Below, one piece after another: positions 1 to 6,779 of a stretch of DNA of 13,381 nucleotides. The DNA is from Acidobacteriota bacterium (lineage in GTDB: Bacteria > Acidobacteriota > UBA6911 > RPQK01 > JADFOI01). Positions within the stretch are counted from its first letter, which is position 1. The number at the start of each line of letters is the position of its first letter. The notes beneath the pieces are model-generated. The model ran no database searches and was not told the origin of the DNA. It saw only the letters and a list, made by a program, of their open reading frames with translations. Both the position numbers and the translations under genes were made by a program. The stretch is taken from positions 1 to 13,381 of the forward strand of contig JAPUKI010000239.1 in NCBI GenBank assembly GCA_027295745.1, written 5' to 3'.

Positions 1-617
1 GGAGCGGCTTCCGAAAAGGGAACCTGGTCAAGATACAAATTCACCAGGTCACTTTCAAATCGAGAATGGATACCCACTTGTCCTGTGAGCTGACCGTCGT
101 AGTTCTCGGTGGTATGAAAGGGTTGGTGAAGATCAGCCACATAGTGGGACAGATCTGAGCAGTAAAGCAGGATCTGTTCAAGGTCCCGGCGCTGGAAGGC
201 TTCGACCAGTCGGTTGAAGGTCCCGTGCGCTGCCCACAGGCCGGTCCCGTTTCTCTGTACTGTGTCTTCCCCCAACTGACTGACCAACTGGTCGTAATCC
301 AACTCCAGAAGGGAGAAGGGGAACTCACCATATCGTTCCAGATCAACAAAGTGGCGAGAGGATTCCTCCGGATCCCGATCCTTTCGGTAATCAGGGCCCA
401 TGGTCTGGGCAACGACCCTGTCGCGGTGCTTCGAAAAGAGCTCTGCGAAATGTCCCTCAAGGTTATCGATAGCCCTATTGGAGATCCATCGGTGCCCGGT
501 GGGACCCCAGGCTAAACATTCCGAGGTGAGAACAACACAGAACCAGATAATCGAAAAGAAGGAGATTAGAAGCCTTGTTCGAGCAACTTTTTTACAAGTT
601 TTACTGGGAGGCTTCAT
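1..617 (-). CDS. Exported zinc-dependent phospholipase C / S1-P1 nuclease-like protein (3' end off the window)
   Basis: The reading frame is open from an ATG at 617 down to the left edge, giving 205 residues with no stop, so the C-terminus is missing. Residues 9-36 form a signal peptide: a basic stretch (KKVARTR), a hydrophobic core, then CLA before W37. Cleavage there would make W37 the mature N-terminus, as in this superfamily, where the N-terminal Trp is a zinc ligand. W37-GPTG-H42 matches the Trp1/His6 spacing of P1 nuclease. Further ligand candidates are D76 (or D80), H89, HYVADLHQPFH (H158, D162, H168) and H184xxxE188. The final Glu resembles Bacillus cereus PLC (His142/Glu146) more than P1 nuclease, which has Asp. 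The predicted role is a trinuclear-zinc phosphodiesterase acting outside the cytoplasm; lipid versus nucleic acid as substrate cannot be decided. The gene lies 29 bp after the small Cys-rich gene and is probably co-transcribed with it. No clear ribosome site precedes the ATG; an in-frame GTG 24 nt upstream (641) is an alternative start. Confidence 0.82.
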   Translation of the reverse strand, partial: MKPPSKTCKKVARTRLLISFFSIIWFCVVLTSECLAWGPTGHRWISNRAIDNLEGHFAELFSKHRDRVVAQTMGPDYRKDRDPEESSRHFVDLERYGEFPFSLLELDYDQLVSQLGEDTVQRNGTGLWAAHGTFNRLVEAFQRRDLEQILLYCSDLSHYVADLHQPFHTTENYDGQLTGQVGIHSRFESDLVNLYLDQVPFSEAA

Positions 618-646
618 TCCGGAGTTCTGGTTGCGGGACACCCGCA

Positions 647-898
647 CTAGACTGCCTGTTGGAATTTTCGCTTGAGCTCCTCAGGCAGTCGATACACGGT
701 CTGGCACGTTTCACACTTGAGAAGAACAAGCTTCGGATCCTCCGGGAACTCTTGCCTGATCTCTTCGCGCAACTCCTTATCCGGCTCATTGTAATAACCG
801 GCGAAAGGACAGTAACGCTTGAGCCCTCCGTGGCAGGGCTTCCCTTTTTTACCTGGCGCGGTACAAACTACCTGTCTGGGTAGCAGGTCTTTGATCAC
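647..898 (-). CDS. Small Cys-rich protein, possibly zinc-binding, function unknown
   Basis: This gene encodes 83 residues from a GTG start. The start is supported by GGGAG seven bases upstream. I do not recognise the family. Cysteines sit at 12, 22, 30, 62 and 65. C62-x-x-C65 lies in KCETCQTVYRLP, and the N-terminal half has CTAPGKKGKPCHGG followed by C30, so a small zinc-ribbon-like fold is possible. The middle (about residues 38-58) is rich in Glu, Lys and Arg. There is no signal peptide or membrane segment, so the protein is probably cytoplasmic. It is the first gene of a unit that continues into the exported PLC/nuclease-like gene. A 5-bp GCGGG/CCCGC hairpin (633-645) lies in the short gap between them. 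The good start signal, tight spacing and motif-like cysteine pairs argue for a real gene. The metal site is inferred. Confidence 0.6.
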   Translation of the reverse strand: MIKDLLPRQVVCTAPGKKGKPCHGGLKRYCPFAGYYNEPDKELREEIRQEFPEDPKLVLLKCETCQTVYRLPEELKRKFQQAV

Positions 899-923
899 TC
901 AACTTCTCCCTACTGAAGCTCCT

Positions 924-952
924 ATTGTAGCGAACAGGAGTTACAGATTCCA
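924..952 (-). promoter_or_regulatory. Possible promoter for the small Cys-rich gene
   Basis: Read on the minus strand, TACAAT (complement of 924-929) matches the -10 consensus at 5 of 6 bases. A weak TGGAAT (complement of 947-952, 3 of 6) sits 17 bp upstream. Transcription would begin near 917, leaving a leader of roughly 20 nt that carries the GGGAG site before the GTG at 898. The -35 overlaps the edge of the heptamer array. The -10 is reasonable and the -35 is poor. Confidence 0.35.
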
Positions 953-1052
953 CGTTCCACTGTCAGTTGTCCGTTGTCAGCGGTCTGTGGTCTGTGGTCT
1001 GTGGTCTGCTGTCTGTTGTCTATTGTCTATTGTCAGCTGTCAGCTGTCAGCG
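948..1052. repeat. Degenerate heptamer tandem array (about 15 units)
   Basis: Seven-base units follow one another in strict register. The core from 962 to 1052 has 13 units of the form GTC(A/T/C)G or GTCTR plus two variable bases: GTCAGTT, GTCCGTT, GTCAGCG, GTCTGTG three times, GTCTGCT, GTCTGTT, GTCTATT twice, GTCAGCT twice, GTCAGCG. Two in-phase TTCCAC units precede it (948-961), and an in-phase TTCCCCG follows at 1053-1059. The array fills the gap between polX and the small Cys-rich gene. Its last unit contains the polX stop codon (TGA, complement of 1047-1049). Short heptameric arrays of this kind are known in several bacterial groups, notably filamentous cyanobacteria (STRR sequences). 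No function is known for this one. Confidence 0.85.
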
Positions 1053-2804
1053 TTCCCCGTATTCCTCTTTTTTCAGCACTCTCGTCAGCTCTTCAAGTGG
1101 GAAAGTATTGATCACATCCTTTGCTTCCAGCCAACCACGTCTGGCAGTAAAGACGCCGTATTCGATATAGCGCAGCATCTGGAGATTGTGACTGTCGGAG
1201 TTGATACTGATCAATGCTCCCTGATCGCAGGCCATACGGCAGTGAACGTCGCTCAAGTCCAGGCGCGCCGGGTAGGCGTTGATCTCCAGACAGACCCTGT
1301 TCTCCCGAGCGGTTTTGATCACCTGCTCCAAGTCAACCGGATAGGGTGCTCGTCGTGTGAGCAGGCGCCCGGTGGGATGAGCCAAGATATTGACATTGGG
1401 GTTCTCCAGGGCACGACAGATTCTCAAGGTCATCTCCTTGCGGGAAAGATTAAATCGGCTGTGAACCGAAGCAATGACAACATCCAGGCGGGAAAGGACT
1501 TCATCGCTAAGATCCAGTTCGCCCTCACTCAAGATGTCGACCTCAATGCCTTTGAGAATATGAATTTCAGAGATCTGGGATGCCACCCGGTCGATTTCCT
1601 CAATTTGATCAAGAAGCCTTTTTTCATCCAGTCCACGCGCCATGGCCAGAGCCTTACTATGATCTGTAATGGCAATGTATTGGTATCCCGCTTGTATTCC
1701 GGCGGCAGCCATCTCCTGGATCGTGTTCCGCCCATCGGTGGCTTTCGTGTGCATATGCAAATCGCCGCGAATGTCTCCCAGTTTGATCAGATCAGGCAAT
1801 CGACCGGTTTCCGCCTTTTGAATCTCTCCTCGGTTTTCTCTGAGCTCGGGTGGTATGAGTGACAGTTTCAAGAGCCGGTAGATATCCTCTTCACTTTCAC
1901 CGGCTACTTTCTCTGGAGGATCCTTTTCCCCTCCATTGTCGAGCCGAAAGAGACCATATTCACTAATCTTGTAACCCATACGTTTGGCTCTTTCTCTCAG
2001 GGCGACGTTATGTGCTTGGGAGCCAGTAAAATACTGGAGGGAAGCGCCAAATGACTCATCCTCCAGCACTCGCAGATCGGCTTGTAATCCTCGGCTAAGA
2101 ACTACTGAGGCTTTGGTGTCTCCCTTGGCCAACACCTCTTTGACATCGCTATATCCAGTGAAGGCATCAATGACTTCCGCAGAAGACTCACAGGTCACCA
2201 GGATGTCGATATCACCAACGGTTTCGCGTCTGCGCCTCACGCTGCCGGCTGCGGCAATTCGCTTGACCTTGACCTTCAATCGAAGGTAATCCATTAATCC
2301 CTGGCAGACTTCGATGCCGTCGTCGAGGCGAAAGCGACCTTGGAGAAGACGATGAGCCTCAATGGCCTTAAGAATCTTCGCCTCGCTTTTCCCCCCCATC
2401 CCCGGCAAGGATCGCACTTGCTCTTCTCGAGCCGCCTTCTCCAACTCATCAATGGTGCTAATGTTCAGGGTCTTCCAAAGCAGCCTGATCTTCTTGGGAC
2501 CCAGGTTCTGTAGTTCCAGCAAAGTGAGAAGTGAGGGAGGGATCTCTCTCTTTAGATCTTCAAATTCCTGGCTTCGTCCGGTCTCGGCAATTTCCCGGAT
2601 TTTACTGATCGTGCCTTCTCCGATCCCAGAGATGCTTCGAAGCTTCTCGGGCTCCTCCTGAGAGGCATGAGCACCATTGAAGCTGAGATCCCGGATGATT
2701 TGAGCGGCTCTCCGGAAGGATCGGATTCGAAATGGATTGCCTTCCTGAATCTCGAGAATGTCCGCGATTTCGCTGAAGATCCTCGCCAGGTCCCTATTCT
2801 CCAT
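1047..2804 (-). CDS. polX: DNA polymerase family X with C-terminal PHP domain (PolX)
   Basis: The product is a bacterial family-X repair polymerase of 585 residues, close to the size of Thermus thermophilus PolX. The order is an N-terminal 8-kDa-type domain with helix-hairpin-helix motifs (SISGIGEG at 57-64, LQNLGPKK at 98-105, LPGMGG at 133-138), then the nucleotidyltransferase core, then a PHP phosphoesterase domain from about 340. The catalytic carboxylates are visible as D198 and D200 in GSVRRRRETVGDID and D243 in LQADLRV. PHP metal-site motifs are complete: GDLHMHTKATDG (348-358), ITDHS (379-383), GIEVDI (419-424), SVHSRF (446-451), AHPTGRL (475-481) and NSDSH (535-539). The family predicts gap-filling in base-excision repair, with 3'-5' exonuclease or 3'-phosphatase activity from PHP. 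I chose the ATG at 2804 because MENRDLARIF aligns with the family N-terminus; an upstream ATG at 2834 would add ten atypical residues. It follows the GAF-like gene after a 55-bp gap (25 bp from the 2834 start) and ends inside the heptamer array. Confidence 0.96.
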   Translation of the reverse strand: MENRDLARIFSEIADILEIQEGNPFRIRSFRRAAQIIRDLSFNGAHASQEEPEKLRSISGIGEGTISKIREIAETGRSQEFEDLKREIPPSLLTLLELQNLGPKKIRLLWKTLNISTIDELEKAAREEQVRSLPGMGGKSEAKILKAIEAHRLLQGRFRLDDGIEVCQGLMDYLRLKVKVKRIAAAGSVRRRRETVGDIDILVTCESSAEVIDAFTGYSDVKEVLAKGDTKASVVLSRGLQADLRVLEDESFGASLQYFTGSQAHNVALRERAKRMGYKISEYGLFRLDNGGEKDPPEKVAGESEEDIYRLLKLSLIPPELRENRGEIQKAETGRLPDLIKLGDIRGDLHMHTKATDGRNTIQEMAAAGIQAGYQYIAITDHSKALAMARGLDEKRLLDQIEEIDRVASQISEIHILKGIEVDILSEGELDLSDEVLSRLDVVIASVHSRFNLSRKEMTLRICRALENPNVNILAHPTGRLLTRRAPYPVDLEQVIKTARENRVCLEINAYPARLDLSDVHCRMACDQGALISINSDSHNLQMLRYIEYGVFTARRGWLEAKDVINTFPLEELTRVLKKEEYGER

Positions 2805-2859
2805 TAGTCCCGCAACCGCACCAGCCACTCGCATTCAACTGGGAACTCTAGTTCAGCCT

Positions 2860-3657
2860 TCAACCCTTTTCTTCCCGGCCCGGTGACGTGTCTGAGGGAA
2901 GATCCGGAACCAGGGCCGATGCCTCTGGAATTTCCTGAATTTCCGGAGGAATCCACTCACTGCTGTTCCGTTCATTCTCCACTTCAGGAGGCAAAGTCGA
3001 TTCTTCCAAAGCGCCAAGTCGCTGCAGGTAGTGGTTCTTCAGAACGAGTACGACCATGTGGGTGAGCAACTCCAGGAAATCCAGAGGAATCGAAGCAGAC
3101 GAGTCAGCATAGAGAACCACCGGAACAGAGTCTCCAAAGACGAGGGGGATACACACAGCTACCCGGGACGGTCCTCCCGACTGCCTTGACCAGGGAAAGG
3201 ATTGATCTAGATCACCTCCACTGAAAACGATTTGTCTCTGCATAGCGGCCCGGAGGATGGGATTTCCTCGGTCTTGGCCCTCCACCGTCTGGACATGCTC
3301 CAGGTCAAAGCCGATCGCTTTCCAGGGGAGATACTTCTCGTCTTCTTTCAGAAAGAGAACTCCCCTGCTCACAAGAGCTTGTGCTTCCTCAAGATAGGTG
3401 GCCAAAATCTGTTCCTGGGTTTTTCCAGTGGCGAGTTTCTGATGGGCCGCGTTGACTCGCTTGAGCTCTAATCCGGCTGCAAGTGAAGGGCTGTCCTGGG
3501 TGACGGCTGGGGTGCCCTGGTCAAGCTGCGGCGGGCAGTCGAGGGCCTTAAGCCTGGATTCAATTTCCTTTTTGGCTGTCTCGAGCTGAGACTCGATGGC
3601 GGTGAGCTTTTCCTGAATGCCGGCCAGAGAATCTCTCAGGGTTTGTGAGCTCTCCAA
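2860..3657 (-). CDS. Coiled-coil plus GAF-like domain protein, function unknown
   Basis: This gene encodes 265 residues from a TTG start, read as the first codon of MESSQTLRDSL. No ATG is available near the start, and a purine-rich GGGAGG/AGAAGGA tract lies immediately upstream. Residues 1-40 are heptad-like and charged (IQEKLTAIESQLETAKKEI), suggesting a coiled coil. Residues of about 65-215 look like a GAF-type sensor fold. The hallmarks are a variable N-terminal helix, AVCIPLVFGDSVPVVLYADS around 165-185, and a final helix (LDFLELLTHMVVLVLKNHYL). The C-terminus (about 220-265) is Pro/Glu-rich and probably disordered. There is no signal peptide or membrane segment. It is the promoter-proximal gene of a unit with polX. 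This pairing may be regulatory or merely shared transcription. The GAF assignment rests on pattern recognition; ligand and output are unknown. Confidence 0.72.
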   Translation of the reverse strand: MESSQTLRDSLAGIQEKLTAIESQLETAKKEIESRLKALDCPPQLDQGTPAVTQDSPSLAAGLELKRVNAAHQKLATGKTQEQILATYLEEAQALVSRGVLFLKEDEKYLPWKAIGFDLEHVQTVEGQDRGNPILRAAMQRQIVFSGGDLDQSFPWSRQSGGPSRVAVCIPLVFGDSVPVVLYADSSASIPLDFLELLTHMVVLVLKNHYLQRLGALEESTLPPEVENERNSSEWIPPEIQEIPEASALVPDLPSDTSPGREEKG

Positions 3658-3709
3658 ATCCTTCTCTTCCTCCCACCTTCGTGCGGACTTCCCCCCCAGT
3701 CGTGGGGCA

Positions 3710-3739
3710 ATATTAGAAACTTCCCATCCTCACTGTCAA
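3710..3739 (-). promoter_or_regulatory. Sigma-70-type promoter for the GAF-like gene and polX
   Basis: On the minus strand a perfect -35 TTGACA (complement of 3734-3739) is followed after 18 bp by TAATAT (complement of 3710-3715), matching the -10 consensus at 5 of 6 bases. Transcription would start near 3702, giving a leader of about 45 nt before the TTG start at 3657. It is the strongest promoter match I saw in the window. It faces away from recD2, whose own promoter in the same 149-bp gap is not clear (an AT-rich GATATAA occurs at 3771-3777). Confidence 0.75.
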
Positions 3740-3806
3740 CATTCATTCATCCAGTGATGAAAATGATTGTGATATAAGGGTCCTCATCAAGAACACAAAT
3801 CCCGGT

Positions 3807-5984
3807 ATGCTCACAGAACTGCAAGGGCAGATAGAACGAATCACCTTCATCAACGAAGAGAATAGCTTCACTATCGCTAAAGTGAAGGTTCCGGGGCAGC
3901 GCGGGCTAGCGACCGTGGTGGGGAACCTGGTGGCTCTCACGCCGGGAGAAGTCCTCCTGATGAAGGGTGAGTGGACCAATCATCCCCGATACGGCAGGCA
4001 GTTCCAGGTGTCGCATTTCAAATCTCAGGTCCCAGCATCTGTCTATGGCATCAAAAGATACCTGGGCTCCGGTCTCATTAAGGGCATCGGCCCGATCATG
4101 GCCCAGAGAATCGTGAAGAGGTTCGGCAGTGAGACTCTCGATGTCATCGAAAATGAACTGGAAAAGCTAACCGAGATCCAGGGTATCGGAAAAAAACGGA
4201 TCGCCATGATCAGAAAGGCCTGGGACGAACAGCAGGAAATCCGGGAGGTCATGCTGTTCCTGCAGACCCACGGGATCAGCTCAGGATATGCTGCCAAGAT
4301 TTTTAAACACTATGGCCGTCGGTCCATCGAAGTGGTTCAGAAGAACCCCTATCGTCTGGCCGTGGACATTCTTGGGATAGGCTTTATCACGGCTGACTCC
4401 ATTGCAGAGAAACTGGGATTCGCAAAAGATTCGGAGCTGAGGGCGGAGGCGGGAATCCTCTATGTCCTGCATCAGTTGACCAATGAGGGTCATGTCTACT
4501 ACCCCTATGACCCACTGATCGAGAAGTGTCAGAAGATTCTCCAGGTGGACCGGGAGGTCATCCTCAAAGCCTTTGGCACCATCGCCGTAGACAAAAGGAT
4601 AGTCATTGAGGATCTCAGCGACCACATCGACACCTTCAAGGAACACGAAAAGGATGTCTATTTAACGACACTCTATCTCTGCGAGACCGGCATATCCCTC
4701 CGACTGAAGACCCTGATCTCCGCACCCAAAACCATTCGGGGACTCGACACTGACAAAGCCATCGTATGGGTCCAGAAGCAGCTTGCCATTACTCTCGCTG
4801 CAAGACAAATTGGGGCAGTGAGGTGTGCTGTGGAAGAAAAGGTGATGGTGATCACCGGCGGACCTGGAACCGGAAAAACTACCATCATTAACGCCATTCT
4901 AAAGATCTTTGCCAAGCTCACGGTCAACATCATGTTGGCTGCCCCCACCGGCAGAGCCGCCAAGCGGATGAATCAGGCAACAGGTCACGAGGCCAAGACA
5001 ATTCATCGCATGCTCGAATTCAGTATTCAAAAGGGAGGCTTCCAGAAAAACGAGCATCATCCTCTGACATGCGATTTGCTCATCGTGGATGAAGCTTCAA
5101 TGATCGATACGGTGCTCATGCACCACCTTCTGAAGGCCATTCCTCCCAGAGCCACCTTGGTCCTGGTTGGAGATGTCAATCAGCTTCCTTCTGTGGGTCC
5201 TGGAAATGTTCTCCAGGACATTATCGCCTCGGGCGTTGTGCGGGTAGTCAAGCTCACTGAGATTTTCCGTCAGGCCCAGGAAAGCTCAATCATTGTCAAC
5301 GCCCACAAAATCAACCGTGGTCTCCTGCCAACACTGACATCTCCGCGAGCAAAACTGGATGACTTCTATTTTATCGAACAGGAAGACCCGGAAGCGGTCC
5401 TGAAGACTGTACTGGAGCTGGCCCAGGAACGCATCCCCAGGCGGTTTGGATTTCATCCCCTCAATGACATTCAGGTACTCACTCCCATGCACAAAGGAGT
5501 CGTGGGTGCAGAGAATCTCAACACTGAGTTCCAAAAGGCGTTCAATCCGACACCAGCGGGAGTGTTTCGAGGAGGAAGGAATTTTCGGATCAGAGACAAG
5601 GTTATGCAAATCAAGAACAATTACGACAAGGCCGTCTTCAACGGCGACATCGGCCGGATAACCAGGGTAACGTCGGAGTCCCAAGAAGTCCTCATCTCCT
5701 TCGATGGCCGGGATGTCTTGTACGATTTCACTGACCTGGACGAGATTGTTCTCGCTTACGCCATATCCGTGCACAAATCCCAAGGTTCCGAGTATCCGGC
5801 CGTGATCATCCCCATCCTCATGCAGCACTATCTCCTTTTGCAGCGAAATTTGATTTACACTGCGGTGACCAGGGGCAGAAAGTTAGTGGTTATCGTGGGA
5901 ACCAAGAAAGCCTTGGCGATCGGGGTTAAAAACGACAAGACGCGCAAGCGCTTTTCACGTTTACGATACAGACTGGGTTATTAA
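3807..5984 (+). CDS. recD2: RecD2-type ATP-dependent DNA helicase (superfamily 1B)
   Basis: The product has 725 residues, the usual size for stand-alone RecD2 helicases found in bacteria, often those lacking RecBC. Its N-terminal part (about 1-80) is OB-like (LQGQIERITFINEENSF). Tandem helix-hairpin-helix motifs follow (GSGLIKGIGPIMAQRI and LTEIQGIGKKR). The helicase core shows every key motif: Walker A GGPGTGKTT (351-359), motif Ia AAPTGRAAKR, Walker B IVDEAS (426-431), motif III VGDVNQLPSVGPG (454-466), motif IV region IFRQ, the SH3-like inserted segment ending in NGDIGRI, motif V VHKSQGSEYP (655-664) and motif VI YTAVTRGR (684-691). It should unwind DNA 5'-3' using ATP, acting in repair and replication-fork processing. 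No strong ribosome site precedes the ATG. The gene stands opposite the GAF/polX unit, so two DNA-repair enzymes are divergently arranged. Confidence 0.97.
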   Translation: MLTELQGQIERITFINEENSFTIAKVKVPGQRGLATVVGNLVALTPGEVLLMKGEWTNHPRYGRQFQVSHFKSQVPASVYGIKRYLGSGLIKGIGPIMAQRIVKRFGSETLDVIENELEKLTEIQGIGKKRIAMIRKAWDEQQEIREVMLFLQTHGISSGYAAKIFKHYGRRSIEVVQKNPYRLAVDILGIGFITADSIAEKLGFAKDSELRAEAGILYVLHQLTNEGHVYYPYDPLIEKCQKILQVDREVILKAFGTIAVDKRIVIEDLSDHIDTFKEHEKDVYLTTLYLCETGISLRLKTLISAPKTIRGLDTDKAIVWVQKQLAITLAARQIGAVRCAVEEKVMVITGGPGTGKTTIINAILKIFAKLTVNIMLAAPTGRAAKRMNQATGHEAKTIHRMLEFSIQKGGFQKNEHHPLTCDLLIVDEASMIDTVLMHHLLKAIPPRATLVLVGDVNQLPSVGPGNVLQDIIASGVVRVVKLTEIFRQAQESSIIVNAHKINRGLLPTLTSPRAKLDDFYFIEQEDPEAVLKTVLELAQERIPRRFGFHPLNDIQVLTPMHKGVVGAENLNTEFQKAFNPTPAGVFRGGRNFRIRDKVMQIKNNYDKAVFNGDIGRITRVTSESQEVLISFDGRDVLYDFTDLDEIVLAYAISVHKSQGSEYPAVIIPILMQHYLLLQRNLIYTAVTRGRKLVVIVGTKKALAIGVKNDKTRKRFSRLRYRLGY

Positions 5985-6009
5985 GCCCGGACTATGCAAA
6001 GTCCGGGCT
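5984..6009. other. Perfect 10-bp hairpin after recD2, no T-tract
   Basis: AGCCCGGACT (5984-5993) and AGTCCGGGCT (6000-6009) form a perfect G+C-rich stem with a 6-nt loop. The left arm begins at the last base of the recD2 stop codon. It lies in the 39-bp gap before the MBL gene. On the plus strand AAGGGGCAC follows instead of a T-run, so a standard Rho-independent terminator is not supported. It could pause transcription, stabilise the upstream mRNA or attenuate read-through into the next gene. Confidence 0.6.
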
Positions 6010-6023
6010 AAGGGGCACCTCTT

Positions 6024-6779
6024 ATGCAGATCACCATTTTAGGCAGTGGGACTTCTATTCCCCATCCCCAGCGTGCTTCTCCCGGTCTGGTGATCCGATT
6101 CAACCAAACCACTATCCTGGTGGACCCCAGCTCCGGCTCCCTGCACCGCGCTGAGCGGCACGGAGCAGCAGTCCAGGACATCGACTACGTCCTTTTCTCC
6201 CATTTTCATCCAGACCACACGGGAGATTTGGGCCCGTTTCTCTTTGCGCTCAGGAACTCAGAGTACTTCGGTTCCAAGAAGCTCAGGCTGATGGGACCAC
6301 CTGGATTGAAGGACCTCCACCGTGGCCTGCTGGATTTCTACGGCAGTTGGGTTCGCCTGGAGAGTGAGCGTTTGACGATTCGCGAGATCTGGGACGATCA
6401 GCTGAAGTTTCCAGACTGGGCTGTCCGCTCACTTCCGGTCCCTCACACGGAAAGCAGTTTAGGATATCGTTTCACTGACGCTGAGGGGAAGGTCTTTGCC
6501 TATTCCGGGGATACTGACTATTGTGAGGCATTGATCGAGCTGTCCCAGGATGCTGACGCCGCCTTGATCGAAGCCGCCCAACCGTCGGAACTCAAACTGG
6601 AAGGCCATCTCACACCCCAATTGGCCGGAAAGATTGCTCGAAAGGCATCTGCCAAGCGGCTCATCATCACCCACCTGTATCCGGTGTGTGATGACTATGA
6701 TCTACTCTCGGAGATTCGCAGTTCGGGGTACCAAGGTCAGGCCGAGATAGCCGAGGATGGGATGAAGATCACGCTGTAA
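6024..6779 (+). CDS. MBL-fold metallohydrolase, ribonuclease Z-like subgroup
   Basis: This 251-residue protein has the complete metallo-beta-lactamase metal site. It has HFHPDH (H60, H62, D64, H65), H141 in PHTESSLGYRF, D163 in YSGDTD and H217 in ITHLYP. H195 in GHLTP sits where RNase Z-like enzymes have an active-site His. The N-terminus (ITILGSGTSIPHPQRASPG) is typical of the RNase Z/arylsulfatase-like branch. It lacks the long exosite arm of true tRNase Z (only about 40 residues separate LMGPPGL from PHTESS). I therefore call a general hydrolase and not the tRNA 3'-end processing enzyme. It is likely cytoplasmic and binds two metal ions. AAGGGG lies about ten bases upstream of the ATG. Its last 11 bases overlap the end of the convergent aminotransferase gene. 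Confidence 0.88.
   Translation: MQITILGSGTSIPHPQRASPGLVIRFNQTTILVDPSSGSLHRAERHGAAVQDIDYVLFSHFHPDHTGDLGPFLFALRNSEYFGSKKLRLMGPPGLKDLHRGLLDFYGSWVRLESERLTIREIWDDQLKFPDWAVRSLPVPHTESSLGYRFTDAEGKVFAYSGDTDYCEALIELSQDADAALIEAAQPSELKLEGHLTPQLAGKIARKASAKRLIITHLYPVCDDYDLLSEIRSSGYQGQAEIAEDGMKITL

Noticed and set aside
41..460. Minus-strand open frame of 139 codons beginning with MRDISQSS
   Set aside because: It lies in a different frame of the same strand as the PLC/nuclease-like gene, which carries a signal peptide and zinc motifs. This frame has no recognisable pattern.
819..1862. Plus-strand open frame of 347 codons
   Set aside because: It runs through the heptamer array and antisense to polX. Its beginning is repetitive (SVVCGLWSAVCCLLS) and the rest is a mirror of polX coding sequence.
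5286..5828. Minus-strand open frame of 180 codons inside recD2
   Set aside because: It is fully antisense to the helicase core motifs, whose conservation explains the open frame.
6010..6023. Rho-independent terminator after recD2
   Set aside because: The stem is strong but AAGGGGCACC follows, with no T-run on the plus strand.
6024..6779. True tRNase Z (rnz)
   Set aside because: The exosite arm between the metal motifs is missing and the length is short for rnz, so only a family-level call is justified.
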